A DNA stretch of 38,904 nucleotides, from contig NZ_QUAJ01000026.1 of the NCBI RefSeq assembly GCF_003391055.1, positions 1 through 38,904 on the forward strand, read 5' to 3'. Below are positions 8,850 to 17,263 of this stretch, piece by piece. The notes beneath the pieces are model-generated. The model made no database searches. It was given only the letters and a program-made list of their open reading frames with translations, and was not told the origin of the DNA. The first letter of the stretch is position 1. Each line of letters opens with the position of its first letter. The translations under genes and the position numbers were made by a program. Source of the DNA: Psychrilyobacter piezotolerans. Lineage in GTDB: Bacteria; Fusobacteriota; Fusobacteriia; Fusobacteriales; Fusobacteriaceae.

Positions 8850-8884
8850 AAAAGGGAGATGATATATATATCATCTCCCTTTTA
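8850..8884 (-). terminator. Terminator of the acn-icd-cit-aminotransferase operon
   Basis: AAAGGGAGATGATA / TATCATCTCCCTTT, a near-perfect hairpin immediately downstream of the aminotransferase stop on the minus strand. It has A/T flanks that would also work for the other strand. No other gene is visible in 8704-8903. Confidence 0.85.
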
Positions 8885-8903
8885 TCGAATCCTCTCTACC
8901 TAT

Positions 8904-10139
8904 TTACTTTAATATCGTTTTTATCCTTCCGGCTAATCCTTTTAATTTTTTACTTGGACTACCGCAAATAGCTATCCTTATTCCAGAAGCCACCTGTATC
9001 GGATAAATGTTTTCTGCATTTAATTTTTCCATACTTTGTTTTATTTTATCATTTTCTATTTTTAAAGTTATAAAAAACCCTTCCTTATATGGATAAACTG
9101 CCAGTCCTGCTTCTTTTGCTTCATCTAAGAAAATTTTGGATCTTTTTTTCAATAATTCTATATAAAAATCTCTTTCTTTTTTTAGATTATCCCGAAGAAC
9201 TTTATTTTCTTGTATGGTTGAAAATAATTTCATTCCACCCTTAGGTATATTTGACCAAACACCTCTGCAGGTAAACTCATTGGCTCTCATATAATCATCT
9301 ATATTTTTTTTGTTATTTGAAATAAAAACACTTCCTCCTGCACGCAGCCCATATTTAGTCAAAGTTTTAGAACAGCTAAATGAAAATATAACTAAATTTT
9401 TAGGAGATAGATTTTTAAAGTTATCCATATATTCACGACTTTTTTCATATCCGTTAACAGAATAGTCTATGTAAGCTAAGTCATTTAATAAAATAAAATT
9501 CCCTATTTCAGACAGTTCATTCATTATTTTTACAATACTATTCCACTCAGAGATACTCATAGAGTATCCCGTAGGATTATGACAGGGATCGTTAATTATA
9601 GCCAGGACCTTCCCCTGCGATTTCATTATCTTTAGGGCCTTTTCCCTGAAATCTTCTACATTAAATTCATCTTTTTTATTAAATAATTCATAAGTTACCA
9701 CTTCCAAATCATGCTCTTTAGCCATTATTTTATATGATCCCCAGCCAATATTTGGGATGAGTAATGTTTGACCTGCATCCAATATATTTTTCATGGTAGA
9801 ACTTACAGATCCACTTCCACCAGGGGTAGCAATACCTCCTACATTGAATTTTTCTTCATGACTACCCAATACCCACGACTTTATTTCCCTCAGATAATCA
9901 CTATTTCCAACAAATGATTCTGCATATGGTGCTATGTCCATCTTATCTAAGTTTTTATATACATTATTTACAGAATCGAAAATAGTAAAATTTCCATTCT
10001 CATCATAAAGGGCACCTATTGTTACATCTATTACATTTTCTTCTCCATATTTAATTTTTGCATCCTTTGCTTTGTTAACCATGGTAAATACTGTATCTAT
10101 TATATTTTTATCTTCCGATCTTTTAGCTAATATTCCCAT
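8904..10139 (-). CDS. PLP-dependent class I/II aminotransferase (aspartate/aromatic type)
   Basis: 411 aa. Fold-type I aminotransferase signatures: ATPGGSGSVSS (PLP phosphate loop), NDPCHNPTGYSMS (the NPTG motif), LNDLAYIDYS (Asp-x-x-Tyr) and FSFSCSKTLTKYGLRAGG with the Schiff-base Lys. It is the last gene of the aconitase-IDH-citrate synthase operon, separated from citrate synthase by a short gap. Inference: it either feeds oxaloacetate from aspartate into the pathway or converts 2-oxoglutarate to glutamate, as one transamination couples both. I chose ATG 10139 because AAAGGA is 8 bp upstream; the in-frame ATG at 10148 abuts that site. Confidence 0.9.
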   Translation of the reverse strand: MGILAKRSEDKNIIDTVFTMVNKAKDAKIKYGEENVIDVTIGALYDENGNFTIFDSVNNVYKNLDKMDIAPYAESFVGNSDYLREIKSWVLGSHEEKFNVGGIATPGGSGSVSSTMKNILDAGQTLLIPNIGWGSYKIMAKEHDLEVVTYELFNKKDEFNVEDFREKALKIMKSQGKVLAIINDPCHNPTGYSMSISEWNSIVKIMNELSEIGNFILLNDLAYIDYSVNGYEKSREYMDNFKNLSPKNLVIFSFSCSKTLTKYGLRAGGSVFISNNKKNIDDYMRANEFTCRGVWSNIPKGGMKLFSTIQENKVLRDNLKKERDFYIELLKKRSKIFLDEAKEAGLAVYPYKEGFFITLKIENDKIKQSMEKLNAENIYPIQVASGIRIAICGSPSKKLKGLAGRIKTILK

Positions 10140-10158
10140 TTTCACCATCCTTTATTCA

Positions 10159-11532
10159 TTAATTTTTTTTGGACACCCCGCGTTTGTCTATGGATATATA
10201 TATCTGTCTCGGATTAACCGTTTTATATGCAGGCCGGATAATCTTCTGATCGCTGACGATCTGTTCGATTCTGTGAGCACACCATCCCACAATTCTCGCA
10301 GCAGCAAAAATAGGTGTATACAACTCATATGGAATGCCTAACATTTCATAGACAAAACCAGAGTATAAGTCCACATTAGCAGAAATATTAACATTATCTC
10401 CCTTTAATTCCCTAAACAGTTCAATGGTAAGTTCTTCTATGTTTTTATAGAGATTAAAATCCACAACTGCATTTTTTTCCAGGGCCAGTTCATAGGCTTT
10501 TTTCTTCAGCAGTAAGGCTCTGGGATCGGATTTAGTATAGACAGCATGGCCCATGCCGTAGATCAAACCTTTTTTGTTATAAACTTCTTTTTTTAAAATT
10601 TTTAACAAATAGTCTTTTAAATCTTCACGGTTGCTCCAATCTGTTACGTTTTCCCTGATGTTCAGAATCATTTCCCGGACTTTGTTATTGGCACCCCCAT
10701 GTTTTGGTCCCTTAAGTGATCCTACAGCGGCTGTCATAGCCGAGTAGGTGTCTGTTCCACTGGATGAAACTACATGGGTAGCAAAGGTGGAGTTGTTACC
10801 GCCGCCGTGTTCTGCATGGATGACGAGACTCAGATCCAGGGTCTCCGCTTCTAATTTCGAATATTTATTGTCCGGACGAATCATATGCAGGATATTTTCA
10901 GCCGTTCCGATACCTGGTTGCGGCTTGTGGATAAAAAGACTTTTCTTATCAAAATAATGTGCCTTTGCCTGATATCCATAAGAAATTATTGTAGGGACAC
11001 GTGCTATCAGCTCAATACTCTGTCTTAATATATTTTTTACATCAATATTATCAGGATCGGGATCATGAGAATAAAGGGTTAGGATGCTTCTCTGTAACTT
11101 GTTCATTATATCCTTACCAGGGATCTTCAAAATCATATTTTCTGTATAGCCCGGCGGCAGGTCACGGCACTGATCCAGGAGTCCGGTGAAATCCAAAAGC
11201 TCATCAGATGTAGGCAGTTCTCCAAACAAAAGAAGATATGCAGTTTCTTCAAAGCCACGCCTGTTGTCCGATTGGAATCCATTTACTATATTCTTGATGT
11301 TGATACCCCTGTAAAATAGTTTACCTTCACAGGGACATTTTATATCACCATCCATATGATAACCTATAACTGAACCGATTTCTGTCAAACCTACCAGGAC
11401 ACCAGTTCCATTGTTATTTCTGAGACCACGCTTTACATTGAATTGATCATAGTATTCTGGTTTGATATAGTTGTTTTTTTCAGCTTTTAAGGACAGTTTA
11501 TCCAGGATTGCTTTGTCATTGATATTATTCAC
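10159..11532 (-). CDS. gltA: Citrate synthase
   Basis: 457 aa. Condenses acetyl-CoA and oxaloacetate to citrate. The active-site set is complete: H242 (HAEHGGGNNS), H278 (KGPKHGGAN, acetyl-CoA enolisation), H329 in YGMGHAVYTKSDPRA and D388 in NVDLYSGFVYEMLG. It belongs to the longer, divergent bacterial class with an extended N-terminus (about 60 residues before CPCEGKLFYRG) rather than the ~430-aa E. coli type. It lies 18 bp after the isocitrate dehydrogenase gene, third in the operon. 2-Methylcitrate synthase is an alternative for this fold, but aconitase and IDH neighbours argue for citrate. Confidence 0.94.
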   Translation of the reverse strand: MNNINDKAILDKLSLKAEKNNYIKPEYYDQFNVKRGLRNNNGTGVLVGLTEIGSVIGYHMDGDIKCPCEGKLFYRGINIKNIVNGFQSDNRRGFEETAYLLLFGELPTSDELLDFTGLLDQCRDLPPGYTENMILKIPGKDIMNKLQRSILTLYSHDPDPDNIDVKNILRQSIELIARVPTIISYGYQAKAHYFDKKSLFIHKPQPGIGTAENILHMIRPDNKYSKLEAETLDLSLVIHAEHGGGNNSTFATHVVSSSGTDTYSAMTAAVGSLKGPKHGGANNKVREMILNIRENVTDWSNREDLKDYLLKILKKEVYNKKGLIYGMGHAVYTKSDPRALLLKKKAYELALEKNAVVDFNLYKNIEELTIELFRELKGDNVNISANVDLYSGFVYEMLGIPYELYTPIFAAARIVGWCAHRIEQIVSDQKIIRPAYKTVNPRQIYISIDKRGVSKKN

Positions 11533-11550
11533 GATTTCACCCCCACGCAG

Positions 11551-12549
11551 TTAAATGATATTTTTGATAATTGCCTTTGTTATTTCATTTGTTGTAGCCT
11601 TACCACCCAAATCACAGGTGAGAACTTTATCTTCATAAATAGTTTTGGTTACGGCTTTTATAATTGCTTCCGCTTTATCTGTTTCACCCATATGGTTCAG
11701 CATCATTGCGCTTGAAAGGATAAGGGCAATGGGATTGGCAAGATTCTTGCCTGCAATATCCGGTGCACTGCCGTGTACGGCTTCAAATATTGAAATATCT
11801 TTTCCGATGTTGGCACCTGGGACCAGACCAAGGCCGCCTACTAATCCTGCACAAAGATCGGACAGGAGGTCACCGTAAAGATTCATGGTAACAATAACCT
11901 CAAACTGGTTAGGGTTCATCACAAGCTGCATACACATATTGTCTACGATGACTTCTTGAAGTGCAATGTCGGGGTAAGCTTGTGAAACTTCTCTGACACA
12001 ATTCAGAAAGAGTCCGTCAGCAAGTTTCATGATGTTTGCTTTATGGGCTACTGTAACTTTCTTCTTATTGTTCTTCTTTGCATATTCAAATGCCGCTTCA
12101 GCAATTCGGATGGAAGCATTCCGGGAAACTCTTTTGACTGCCTCACAACTTCCATCAGGCAGCTCCTGTTCGATACCTGCATAGAGCCCCTCGGTATTTT
12201 CCCTGAAAATCACCAGATCAATTCCCTTGAAAGGGGTGTTGATACCCGGAAGGGATCTCACAGGCCTGACATTTGAGTACAGATCATATTTTTTTCTGAG
12301 CATGACATTTATACTTCTGAAACCAGAACCTATGGGTGTTGTAATTGGTCCTTTCAAAACAATTTTATTTTTTTCAATGCTCTGAAAGACTTTTTCAGGG
12401 ACCAGTACACCGGTATCTTGAAAGACTTTTTCACCTGCATTTACTGTTTCCCAGTTGATATTCAAACCAGTAGCATCTACAACGTGCTTTGCAGCTTCGC
12501 TGACTTCCGGACCAATTCCGTCCCCTGGGATCAATGTTATATTATACAT
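11551..12549 (-). CDS. icd: Isocitrate dehydrogenase, NAD-type
   Basis: 332 aa in the beta-decarboxylating dehydrogenase family. Isocitrate rather than isopropylmalate specificity is indicated by the S-x-N of FRSINVMLRKK (S79, N81). Arg and Tyr ligands lie in NVRPVRS and ENTEGLYAG, K170 in VAHKANIMK, and metal Asp residues in VDNM and NLYGDLLSDL. The cofactor loop HGSAPDIAGKNLANP has Asp264, which favours NAD+ over NADP+ (family rule; NADP enzymes carry Lys-Tyr there). It makes 2-oxoglutarate, 17 bp downstream of the aconitase gene in the same operon. Confidence 0.93.
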   Translation of the reverse strand: MYNITLIPGDGIGPEVSEAAKHVVDATGLNINWETVNAGEKVFQDTGVLVPEKVFQSIEKNKIVLKGPITTPIGSGFRSINVMLRKKYDLYSNVRPVRSLPGINTPFKGIDLVIFRENTEGLYAGIEQELPDGSCEAVKRVSRNASIRIAEAAFEYAKKNNKKKVTVAHKANIMKLADGLFLNCVREVSQAYPDIALQEVIVDNMCMQLVMNPNQFEVIVTMNLYGDLLSDLCAGLVGGLGLVPGANIGKDISIFEAVHGSAPDIAGKNLANPIALILSSAMMLNHMGETDKAEAIIKAVTKTIYEDKVLTCDLGGKATTNEITKAIIKNII

Positions 12550-12566
12550 TCACTTCACCTGCCAAT

Positions 12567-14495
12567 TTATTTATTGTTTTTAACATAATTTAAATAACCT
12601 CCGCTTTTTAAAAGTTCCACATCTCTTTTGGAACCATCAAAGGTAAGGGTACAAGAGAAAGATTTTGTCTTATTTAAAATTTCTATCTCCTTACCACAAT
12701 CCAATGAATTTATCAGTCCGTTAAGGACAATAACATCTGTTTCATCAAATTTTTCATAGTCAGATATATTTTTAAATACAAGGGGTAAAATTCCTGAGTT
12801 GATTAGATTAGCCTTGTGAATTCTAGCAAAGGATTTGGCAATTACAGCCTTGATTCCTAAGTAGAGTGGCACCAGTGCCGCATGTTCACGACTAGAACCC
12901 TGACCGTAATTATCTCCTCCAATTACAATTCCCCCATCTGCAGCCTTTGCTTTTACGTGAAAATCATCCACCAGTGTTCCAAAGCAATATTTTGAAAGTT
13001 CAGGAATATTGGATCTGAAGGGCAATAGTTTTGCATTGGAAGGCATGATGTCATCGGTTGTGACATTATCCTTTGTTTTCAGGAGAATAGGGATCTCCAT
13101 AGTATCAATCAGTGGTTCATTCAGTGGGAAAGGTTTGATGTTCGGCCCCATGACAACTTCCAGACCCTCTCTATCTTTAGGAGGGTAGATAAAGTAGTTT
13201 TCATAGACTGCGAACTTATCAGGCAGTGCTACTTTTGGAAAATCCAATCCGCATTCTGAAGGATCGGTAAGATATCCTGTTAAAGCCGAAACAGCAGCTG
13301 TTTCAGGACTGATAATATAAACATCTGCATCCTTTGTTCCGCATCTTCCTTTGAAATTTCTGTTAAATGTTCTCAGTGAAATTGCTTTGGACTTTGGTGC
13401 CTGTCCCATGCCTATACATGGCCCGCATGATGCCTCCAATATTCTTGCTCCAGCTGATATTAAATCACCCAGAGCGCCCTCATCCGACATCATTTTTAGA
13501 ATATTACTGGAACCAGGAGAGATTACCAGACTCACATCCGGATGAACCCTTTTACCTTTTAAAATAGCTGCTACCTTCATCAAATCTGTATAGGAGGAGT
13601 TAGTACAGCTGCCTATTGCAATCTGGTCTACCTTAATTTTTTCTATATCCTTTACAGCAGCAACATTGTCAGGGCTGTGCGGCATAGCTGCCATAGGTGT
13701 AATTTTATCTAGATCAATAACCAATTTTTTATCATAGATGGCACCCTCATCAGCTATCCATCCTTCATAATCCTTGGTTCTTTCCTGTCGTGTAAGAAAA
13801 TCAAGGGTGTTTTCATCACTTGGAAAAATAGATGTTGTAGCCCCAAGTTCAGCACCCATGTTTGTGATGGTGGCTCTGTCGGTGAGAGAAAGATCAACGA
13901 CTCCTTCACCTGAATACTCAATAATATAACCGACCCCACCCTTTACGGTAAGTTTTTTGAGGATATAGAGAATTACGTCCTTAGCAGATACCCATGTCTT
14001 CAGTTTACCATGAAGTTCTATATTCAGAACTTTTGGTACTTTCAGAGTATAAGTACCCGTCGCCATAGCTGCAGCCACATCCAGTCCCCCGGCCCCGATT
14101 CCTATCATACCTAAACCTCCTGCAGTCGGTGTATGACTATCGGATCCAAGAAGAATTGTTCCGGGTTTTCCAAAACGCTCCAAATGCAGCTGGTGGCAAA
14201 TACCATTTCCGGGTTTGGAGTAAATAATTCCATATTTTGCAGCAGCACTTTTGATGAATTCATGGTCATCGGCATTTTCAAAACCTGCTTGCAGTGTGTT
14301 GTGATCAATATATGCAACAGAAAGATCCGTTTTTATATCTTTAATATTCATAGCTTCTAATTGCAAATAAACCATCGTCCCGGTAGAGTCCTGGGTAAGG
14401 GTTTGGTTGACTTTAACGGTTATTTCTGAACCGGGTTTTAATTCCCCTGATATCAGATTATTTTCTAAGATTTTATACGTAAGCGATTTTCCCAT
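12567..14495 (-). CDS. acn: Aconitate hydratase (single-chain, short bacterial type)
   Basis: 642 aa. Interconverts citrate and isocitrate using a [4Fe-4S] cluster whose ligands are C297 (GSCTNSSYTD), C357 and C360 (SCGPCIGMG). Also seen are LLGSDSHTPTAGGLGM (117-130), the swivel-domain DNYGQGSSREHAAL (528-541) and a fused C-terminal swivel. The length fits the short single-chain aconitases (~640 aa), not the ~900-aa AcnA/AcnB. First gene of the four-gene operon, with GAGGAGG upstream of the start. A homoaconitase or isopropylmalate isomerase role is less likely because those are usually two-chain and the partners here are citrate synthase and IDH. Confidence 0.94.
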   Translation of the reverse strand: MGKSLTYKILENNLISGELKPGSEITVKVNQTLTQDSTGTMVYLQLEAMNIKDIKTDLSVAYIDHNTLQAGFENADDHEFIKSAAAKYGIIYSKPGNGICHQLHLERFGKPGTILLGSDSHTPTAGGLGMIGIGAGGLDVAAAMATGTYTLKVPKVLNIELHGKLKTWVSAKDVILYILKKLTVKGGVGYIIEYSGEGVVDLSLTDRATITNMGAELGATTSIFPSDENTLDFLTRQERTKDYEGWIADEGAIYDKKLVIDLDKITPMAAMPHSPDNVAAVKDIEKIKVDQIAIGSCTNSSYTDLMKVAAILKGKRVHPDVSLVISPGSSNILKMMSDEGALGDLISAGARILEASCGPCIGMGQAPKSKAISLRTFNRNFKGRCGTKDADVYIISPETAAVSALTGYLTDPSECGLDFPKVALPDKFAVYENYFIYPPKDREGLEVVMGPNIKPFPLNEPLIDTMEIPILLKTKDNVTTDDIMPSNAKLLPFRSNIPELSKYCFGTLVDDFHVKAKAADGGIVIGGDNYGQGSSREHAALVPLYLGIKAVIAKSFARIHKANLINSGILPLVFKNISDYEKFDETDVIVLNGLINSLDCGKEIEILNKTKSFSCTLTFDGSKRDVELLKSGGYLNYVKNNK

Positions 14496-14611
14496 TTTGA
14501 CCTCCTCGTAGAATATATTTTTAATTCTTAAATTTTCATTTAAAAATTATACTTCCTGTTAACTCGTAGTTCATCATTAAAAATAATGATAAAAACTTTT
14601 ATTATATATAC

Positions 14612-14639
14612 AATATATCTTTGCACATGAAATTGTCAA
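14612..14639 (-). promoter_or_regulatory. acn: Promoter of the acn-icd-citrate synthase operon
   Basis: On the minus strand TTGACA (14639-14634), 16-bp spacing, then TATATT (14617-14612), about 115 bp upstream of the aconitase start. This is a strong sigma-70-like pair. The intervening leader contains a small hairpin near 14572-14591 but no recognisable operator. Confidence 0.65.
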
Positions 14640-14722
14640 GATATATTTGTAAAAAAACAAATATATTGGCTGGATCAAAGAATTTTCTAAGTTTTTAAAT
14701 AGAAAATGCATATATAAGGTTA

Positions 14723-14835
14723 ATGGTTGTTGAGTGTATCATTCATTTCGTGACTATGATGGTGTCGTTGGCCGAAAGGATAGAAAGGAGAAATGAAATA
14801 GCCGAATTTATAACAAGCGGGTCACTAACAACCAT
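14723..14835. repeat. 113-bp inverted-repeat-bounded element, MITE-like or structured RNA
   Basis: Ends are ATGGTTGTTGAGTG (14723-14736) and CACTAACAACCAT (14823-14835), complementary with a single bulged base. A nested stem TTCATTTC / GAAATGAA (14742-14749, 14790-14797) encloses GGCCGAAAGG. No gene is read through it with confidence; on the minus strand it could encode a 31-residue peptide. It lies in the 520-bp divergent gap between acn and the nucleotidyltransferase gene. It could be a miniature mobile element or a structured RNA; I cannot tell which. Confidence 0.5.
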
Positions 14836-14915
14836 ACTTTAATACTGCCTTATTAAAATAAGTTATACAAAATTCTTTTGTAATTAAATAACATAATAAA
14901 ATCAGGACAAATTTC

Positions 14916-14945
14916 TTGAAAAAATAAGACATTTTTTATTATAAT
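14916..14945 (+). promoter_or_regulatory. Promoter for the nucleotidyltransferase gene
   Basis: TTGAAA (14916-14921), 18-bp spacing, TATAAT (14940-14945), about 70 bp upstream of ATG 15016. A second TATAAT lies near 14970. Confidence 0.5.
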
Positions 14946-15015
14946 TGAATAAGGGCAGAACTAGTTTGTTATAATTAAAAATAAAAAAATATTCAAATAA
15001 AGGGGGACGAAAGGT

Positions 15016-15831
15016 ATGAATAAATATGATGGCATATTATTGGAGTTAGTGGATGATTTTTCAAAATATGAATCGGTGGATGGGGTTCTTTTATCGGGTT
15101 CGAGAACTACTCCTGATTTTGATAAGGATTCGGATTATGATTTATATATATATTCTAAAGGTGAGATCCCATTGGATTTCAGGAAAAAAATAGCAGATAA
15201 GTATTTTAATTATGCTGAATTAGATAACACAACCTGGGAGAGAGAGGACCAGGGGTTCTTCAGGGGGAACGGTGTTCAGGTGGATATTGTATACAGGGAT
15301 GTAGAATTTATAGAAAGGGTATTGGAGGAGATAGTTATAAAATGTACAGCCTCAACAGGATACAGCACTTGTTTTTGGGCCAACTTCATTAAATCAGATA
15401 TCCTCTACGACAGGGACGGGAAATTAGAGAACCTGCAAAAAAAGTTTGATATTGAATATCCGGAAGAATTAAGAAAAAATATAGTTTCAAAAAACTTTCC
15501 CCTCTTAAATAAAATAATACCAGCCTATACCAACCAGATAGAAAAGGCCTTAAAAAGAAATGACATCCTAAGCGTCAACCATAGAATCAGTGCATTTTTT
15601 GAAAGTTATTTCGATATTATTTTTGCAATAAATATGAAACTTCACCCTGGAGAAAAAAAACTCCTAAAAATTACAAAAGAACAGCTGGATCACACCCCGG
15701 AAAATATGGAAACAGACATAAGGGAATTGTTTGAAAACCTGTATAAAAGGGAATTTGATATTGTAGACAAATTAAATGTGATTACCGGCAGATTGGAGAG
15801 TCTGTTAAAAGAATTAAATTTAATATTTTAA
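15016..15831 (+). CDS. Nucleotidyltransferase-domain protein (DUF4037-like)
   Basis: 271 aa. Pol-beta-type nucleotidyltransferase motif LLSGSRTTPDFDKDSDYDLY: GS followed by D-x-D, with a third acidic residue in VQVDIVYRD. A long helical C-terminal region follows (about 140-271). The architecture resembles aminoglycoside adenylyltransferase-like proteins and DUF4037 proteins, which transfer a nucleotide to an unknown acceptor. The start has AGGGGGACGAAAGG upstream. It precedes tag by 49 bp. There is no direct evidence of antibiotic resistance. Confidence 0.8.
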   Translation: MNKYDGILLELVDDFSKYESVDGVLLSGSRTTPDFDKDSDYDLYIYSKGEIPLDFRKKIADKYFNYAELDNTTWEREDQGFFRGNGVQVDIVYRDVEFIERVLEEIVIKCTASTGYSTCFWANFIKSDILYDRDGKLENLQKKFDIEYPEELRKNIVSKNFPLLNKIIPAYTNQIEKALKRNDILSVNHRISAFFESYFDIIFAINMKLHPGEKKLLKITKEQLDHTPENMETDIRELFENLYKREFDIVDKLNVITGRLESLLKELNLIF

Positions 15832-15880
15832 TGTAAGATCCAAAAGGAAATGGATTAAGTTTGATCCACAGGGGGAGTGA

Positions 15881-16432
15881 ATGAAAAGGTGTGATTGGTG
15901 TATAGGAAATGAACTCTATGAAAAATATCATGATGAGGAGTGGGGGAAGGTTGTCCATGATGACAGAACCTTGTTTGAATTTCTGATCTTAGAATCTGCC
16001 CAGGCAGGGCTCAACTGGCTGACTATATTGAAAAAAAGAGAAAACTATAGAAAAGCCTATGATAATTTTGATTATAATATGGTGGCTGAATACAATGAAG
16101 AAAAATTTGAAGAGCTGATGAATAATAAAGGAATAGTCAGAAACAGATTGAAGATAAGGGCTTCCATAAACAATGCCGGAAGATTTATGGAGGTTCAAAA
16201 TGAATTTGGGAGCTTTTATAGATATCTATGGAATTTTACAGATGGTAAGCAGATAATAAACAGGGTAGAAAAATTGGAGGATCTTCCTGCAAAAACAGAA
16301 CTTTCAGATGCCATAAGTAAAGACATGAAAAAAAGAGGATTTAAATTTATAGGAACTACAATCATCTATGCTTATTTACAGGCAGTAGGAGTAGTAGATG
16401 ATCATTTGGAGGGGTGTGTGGCTAGGAAGTAA
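15881..16432 (+). CDS. tag: DNA-3-methyladenine glycosylase I
   Basis: 183 aa. Excises 3-methyladenine from alkylated DNA, starting base-excision repair. The zinc 'snap' ligands are all present at their E. coli numbers: C4 (MKRCDWC), H17, H175 and C179 (DDHLEGC). The base-specific Glu38 lies in LILESAQAGLNWLTIL. Family-typical pieces KRENYRKAYDNFD, GIVRNRLKI and KKRGFKFIGTTIIYAY are intact. GGGGGAG precedes the start. It ends at an intrinsic terminator at 16471. Confidence 0.95.
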   Translation: MKRCDWCIGNELYEKYHDEEWGKVVHDDRTLFEFLILESAQAGLNWLTILKKRENYRKAYDNFDYNMVAEYNEEKFEELMNNKGIVRNRLKIRASINNAGRFMEVQNEFGSFYRYLWNFTDGKQIINRVEKLEDLPAKTELSDAISKDMKKRGFKFIGTTIIYAYLQAVGVVDDHLEGCVARK

Positions 16433-16470
16433 AGCAACGTGACGCTGCATCCAGAATTATTATCAAAAAC

Positions 16471-16515
16471 AAAAAAGGATTATATGAGTAATTTTACTTA
16501 TATAACCCTTTTTTT
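16471..16515 (+). terminator. Terminator after tag (left twin)
   Basis: AAAAGGATTATATGAGTAA pairs with TTACTTATATAACCCTTTT, then T-rich sequence. A near copy, including the downstream TTTAATACCT, is found at 23500-23554. The 67-aa frame that crosses it is not a gene. Confidence 0.8.
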
Positions 16516-16601
16516 AATACCTTTACCCTTAGTCTCTTTTTCAATGGTAATTATTTCATCTACAATATTTGTCTATTTATTTGGGCTGAACATAAAAAAA
16601 A

Positions 16602-16630
16602 TTGACAACAAAAATAAAATGCACTATATT
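16602..16630 (+). promoter_or_regulatory. Promoter of the c-di-GMP riboswitch transcript
   Basis: TTGACA (16602-16607), exactly 17 bp, TATATT (16625-16630): close to the sigma-70 consensus. Transcription would begin near 16637, about 65 nt before the riboswitch aptamer. Confidence 0.8.
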
Positions 16631-16696
16631 GTAAAGAAATGACTAAAAATATTACAGTTTTAATTAAAATTCAATAATTTTTTAATTAAAATTTAA

Positions 16697-16767
16697 AATG
16701 TTGGCAAAATAGGAGAAATCCTGTGACGCAAAGCTATAGGGCCTTTAAAATGGCAGCCAGTTGCAGA
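16697..16767 (+). promoter_or_regulatory. c-di-GMP-I (GEMM-I) riboswitch aptamer
   Basis: Core elements of the GEMM-I class are present in order: GGCAAAA (16703-16709), a GAAA-capped hairpin AGGAGAAATCCT (16711-16722), GTGACGCAAAGCTATAGGGCC (split over 16723-16743, holding the conserved GACGCAAAGC), then ATGGCAGCCAG (16750-16760) and TTGC closing the basal stem. The class binds one c-di-GMP. The basal stem is weaker than consensus (GTTGCA where GGTTGCC is usual). Downstream are an intrinsic terminator and a co-directional gene array. Whether ligand promotes or prevents termination cannot be decided by eye; OFF switches are common for this arrangement in Clostridia. Confidence 0.88.
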
Positions 16768-16791
16768 TCTTTCGGGATCTGTATTTTTTTT
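16764..16791 (+). terminator. Riboswitch expression-platform terminator
   Basis: CAGATC - TTTCGG - GATCTG followed by TATTTTTTTT, directly abutting the 3' strand of the aptamer's basal stem (16761-16764). The overlap makes ligand-dependent attenuation plausible. Confidence 0.85.
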
Positions 16792-16910
16792 GTAGTTACT
16801 ACTTTTGATTTTTGTCCGCTTGAGACACGAGTATCTAAATTACTTTTATTTGAAATAAAATAATTTAGAATGTGGCTAGAGACGGAAACAGGAGTAGTAT
16901 GAAGAAAATT

Positions 16911-17116
16911 CTAAGGATTCCATCCTTAACTGGCTCTATTTACTTTTTATCTGAAAAAGAAATAGAGGAAAGAAAAGCAGACTTTTTCTAAATGATGTTA
17001 TAGGGGTAAGTCAGAGGTAATTACCGTCTTTTTACAGCTTCAGTCCTCGTTACACTGCGGAACTTATTCTGTTGTACGACTGAGTAGAATTTTTACTGAG
17101 AAGTAGAGTAACATCT
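16911..17116 (-). repeat. Dispersed structured repeat, copy B (inverted)
   Basis: The reverse complement matches copy A (1488-1692) over its full length, with the small hairpin AAGGAT-GGA-ATCCTT identical and the larger variable stem replaced by a CTCTATTT...AAATAGAG hairpin. It sits between the riboswitch terminator and the first gene of the array. The 16792-16910 stretch before it has no ORF and forms a long imperfect hairpin (TACTAC near 16796 with GTAGTA near 16895) around a strong inner stem CTAAATTA...TAATTTAG. Confidence 0.8.
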
Positions 17117-17165
17117 AGAAAAAGAATTTTTAAATAAAAAAAATGCTAGAAAGCAGAAATTTTTT

Positions 17166-17263
17166 ATAGGGGATGGGGTTATGGAAGATATGAATGAAAT
17201 AGTGAATCGGATACTAGATGAAGATAAGGAGATAAAAAATAGCTCGAGTGGTACCAACGGGAC
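17166..17263 (+). repeat. Direct repeat 1: 5' end of paralog genes
   Basis: Ribosome site, start codon and the first ~30 codons of the 17181 gene are nearly identical in DNA to 18836-18940 (shared GAATGAAATAGTGAAT, GGATACTAGATGAAGATAAG). This indicates recent duplication of at least this segment. Confidence 0.8.

Noticed and set aside
12043-14360. Several plus-strand frames over the icd and acn genes
   Set aside because: All are antisense shadows of strongly conserved enzymes and have no start signals.
14723-14835. Lysine riboswitch
   Set aside because: Only short core-like fragments match; the element is about 60 nt too short, lacks the AGAGG..GC entry and is not next to a lysine gene.
16439-16642. 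67-aa open frame after tag
   Set aside because: It runs straight through the tag terminator hairpin and the riboswitch promoter, with no ribosome site.
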